A DNA stretch of 6,814 nt. Origin: JAGTVG01 sp964389805. GTDB taxonomy: Bacteria > Bacteroidota > Bacteroidia > Cytophagales > Cyclobacteriaceae. Shown here piece by piece: positions 6,101 through 6,814 of the stretch. The stretch lies in the NCBI GenBank assembly GCA_964389805.1, contig CAYMFU010000190.1, forward strand, positions 1 through 6,814, in the 5' to 3' direction. The stretch's first letter is position 1. Every line of letters begins with the position of its first letter. The translations under genes and the position numbers were made by a program. Below the pieces are notes generated by a model. The model was not told the DNA's origin and ran no database searches. It saw nothing but the letters and a program-made list of their open reading frames with translations.

Positions 6101-6697
6101 ATGAGTAGTAAAAAAGAAATTATCAGAAGAGGAGTTGATTTGTTTCGTGAACAGGGATATCACAATACCGGAATCAGCGATATCCTGGAAACATGCGATA
6201 TCTCCAAAGGTTCCTTTTATAATTATTTCAGGTCTAAGGAAGGATACGGGATCAAAGTTATTAATTATTATGGTGACACCCTCCTTGAATATATGATTGG
6301 TAAATTGAGGTCTGGTGATGGAAGTCCGGTTGAAAAACTAAAAGAATTGTACAGCAGCTTTATTGAGATCGTTGAAAGGGAGGAGATCAAGTCCGGATGC
6401 CTGGTCAATAATATTTCAAATGAGATGGGTGGCTTGAACGACAGACTCGCTGAAGTAGCTGACCAGAATTTCAGGAAATGGATAGATGTAATTGCCAGGA
6501 TAGTAGCCAAAGGGCAAGCCATCAATGAGATCAGAAATGATCTCGGAGCGCTGGAAATTGCTGAATATATGCATGGTACCTTTTTCGGATTGCTCTCCCG
6601 TATGAAAGTCACAAGAAGTACAGACGGCTTAAACGACTGGCTTAATATGACACTCAAATTCATAACGGAAGACAATGCCGGAGGGCAGTCAATGTAA
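6101..6697 (+). CDS. TetR/AcrR family transcriptional repressor
   Basis: This 198-residue cytoplasmic regulator has the TetR N-terminal DNA-binding domain at about 5-50: IIRRGVDLFREQGYHNTGISDIL, then the recognition helix region ISKGSFYNYFRSKEGYG (34-50), the most conserved part of the family. The remaining residues form the helical ligand-binding and dimer domain. The SGCLVNNISNEMG stretch at 98-110 resembles the group that includes NemR and YxaF/LmrA; in E. coli NemR a cysteine at this type of position (Cys106) senses electrophiles and hypochlorite, so Cys100 is a candidate sensor. Such regulators usually repress themselves and an adjacent oxidoreductase or efflux gene; none is seen in the window apart from CutC upstream. 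A possible self-operator precedes the gene. The ATG is the natural start: the DNA-binding domain begins within a few residues and the leader is AT-rich with no Shine-Dalgarno sequence. Family is certain, ligand and targets unknown. Confidence 0.95.
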   Translation: MSSKKEIIRRGVDLFREQGYHNTGISDILETCDISKGSFYNYFRSKEGYGIKVINYYGDTLLEYMIGKLRSGDGSPVEKLKELYSSFIEIVEREEIKSGCLVNNISNEMGGLNDRLAEVADQNFRKWIDVIARIVAKGQAINEIRNDLGALEIAEYMHGTFFGLLSRMKVTRSTDGLNDWLNMTLKFITEDNAGGQSM

Positions 6698-6729
6698 ATA
6701 TCTTCTATCAGAAATCAGATATACTTTTT
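6698..6729 (+). terminator. Weak terminator-like structure after the TetR gene
   Basis: ATATCT (6698-6703) and AGATAT (6717-6722) form a 6-bp AT-rich stem with a 13-nt loop, followed by AC and five T residues. It begins directly after the TetR stop codon. The stem is weak, so this is only a candidate. Confidence 0.25.
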
Positions 6730-6814
6730 CCTATTTATCTCAGTTTCAGCATAAGGTTTTATATATGTATTTTGTTTCTGAAGCCAGTAGAAGGTAAAAG
6801 TTGAAATTAATAGG
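6715..6814 (-). CDS. Possible 3' end of a convergent gene, cut by the window edge
   Basis: On the minus strand one frame is open from the right edge for 32 codons down to TGA at 6715-6717. It starts with a hydrophobic LLISTFTFYWL, perhaps the end of a transmembrane helix, followed by a polar, basic tail that ends EINRKKYI, as expected of a membrane protein's cytoplasmic C-terminus. Its stop would lie 17 bp from the TetR stop, a normal convergent arrangement. The stretch is short and AT-rich, so chance is a real alternative, and no family can be named. Confidence 0.35.
   Translation of the reverse strand, partial: LLISTFTFYWLQKQNTYIKPYAETEINRKKYI

Noticed and set aside
6268..6675. Minus-strand open frame of 135 codons opposite the TetR gene
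   Set aside because: It is the complement of a certain TetR gene; its Ser- and Leu-rich product is typical of an antisense reading.
65..6697. A new multi-gene defence, secretion or biosynthetic system
   Set aside because: The six complete genes belong to common families, lie in at least two transcription directions with wide gaps, and include no nuclease, toxin, transporter or signalling partner that would bind them into one system.

Overview
The window is about 6.8 kb of AT-rich DNA that reads as ordinary chromosome of a member of the Bacteroidota. Three things point there. Envelope proteins start with short Lys-rich signal peptides ending in an SSC or NGC lipobox. Start codons sit behind AT-rich leaders without Shine-Dalgarno sequences. 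The gene families present (a PF06439/DUF1080 lipoprotein, a secreted leucine-rich-repeat protein, a short-form CutC, a lipoprotein-type PBP4) are common in that phylum. Genus cannot be told from the sequence. No rRNA, tRNA, CRISPR array, insertion sequence or phage gene is visible.

Layout: two genes lie on the minus strand at the left. An exported leucine-rich-repeat protein (1135-2670) is followed by a DUF1080/3-keto-disaccharide hydrolase-like lipoprotein (65-937), which ends in a strong intrinsic terminator (10-46). A 239-bp AT-rich divergent intergenic region (2671-2909) contains a perfect 20-bp palindrome. It separates them from four plus-strand genes: an alpha/beta-hydrolase lipoprotein (2910-3782), a DacB/PBP4-type D-Ala-D-Ala carboxypeptidase/endopeptidase (start preferred at 4029, end 5345), the TIM-barrel protein CutC (5406-6026) and a TetR-family repressor (6101-6697). 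The last 100 bases may hold the 3' end of a convergent minus-strand gene.

Four of the six complete genes encode proteins predicted to be exported (three lipoproteins and one type I signal peptide), so the left two thirds is an envelope-function neighbourhood. Only PBP4 has a clear pathway (peptidoglycan trimming). CutC and the TetR regulator are cytoplasmic. The TetR gene has a candidate self-operator directly upstream, and its probable target gene would lie nearby, possibly outside the window. Gaps of 60 to 246 bp between the plus-strand genes argue against one tightly coupled operon.

I do not see a convincing new multi-gene system here. The items most worth checking are the 20-bp palindrome, the candidate TetR operator together with a NemR-like cysteine, the uncharacterised N-terminal region of the LRR protein, a possible gene remnant plus an orphan Shine-Dalgarno sequence before dacB, and the possible convergent gene at the right edge.
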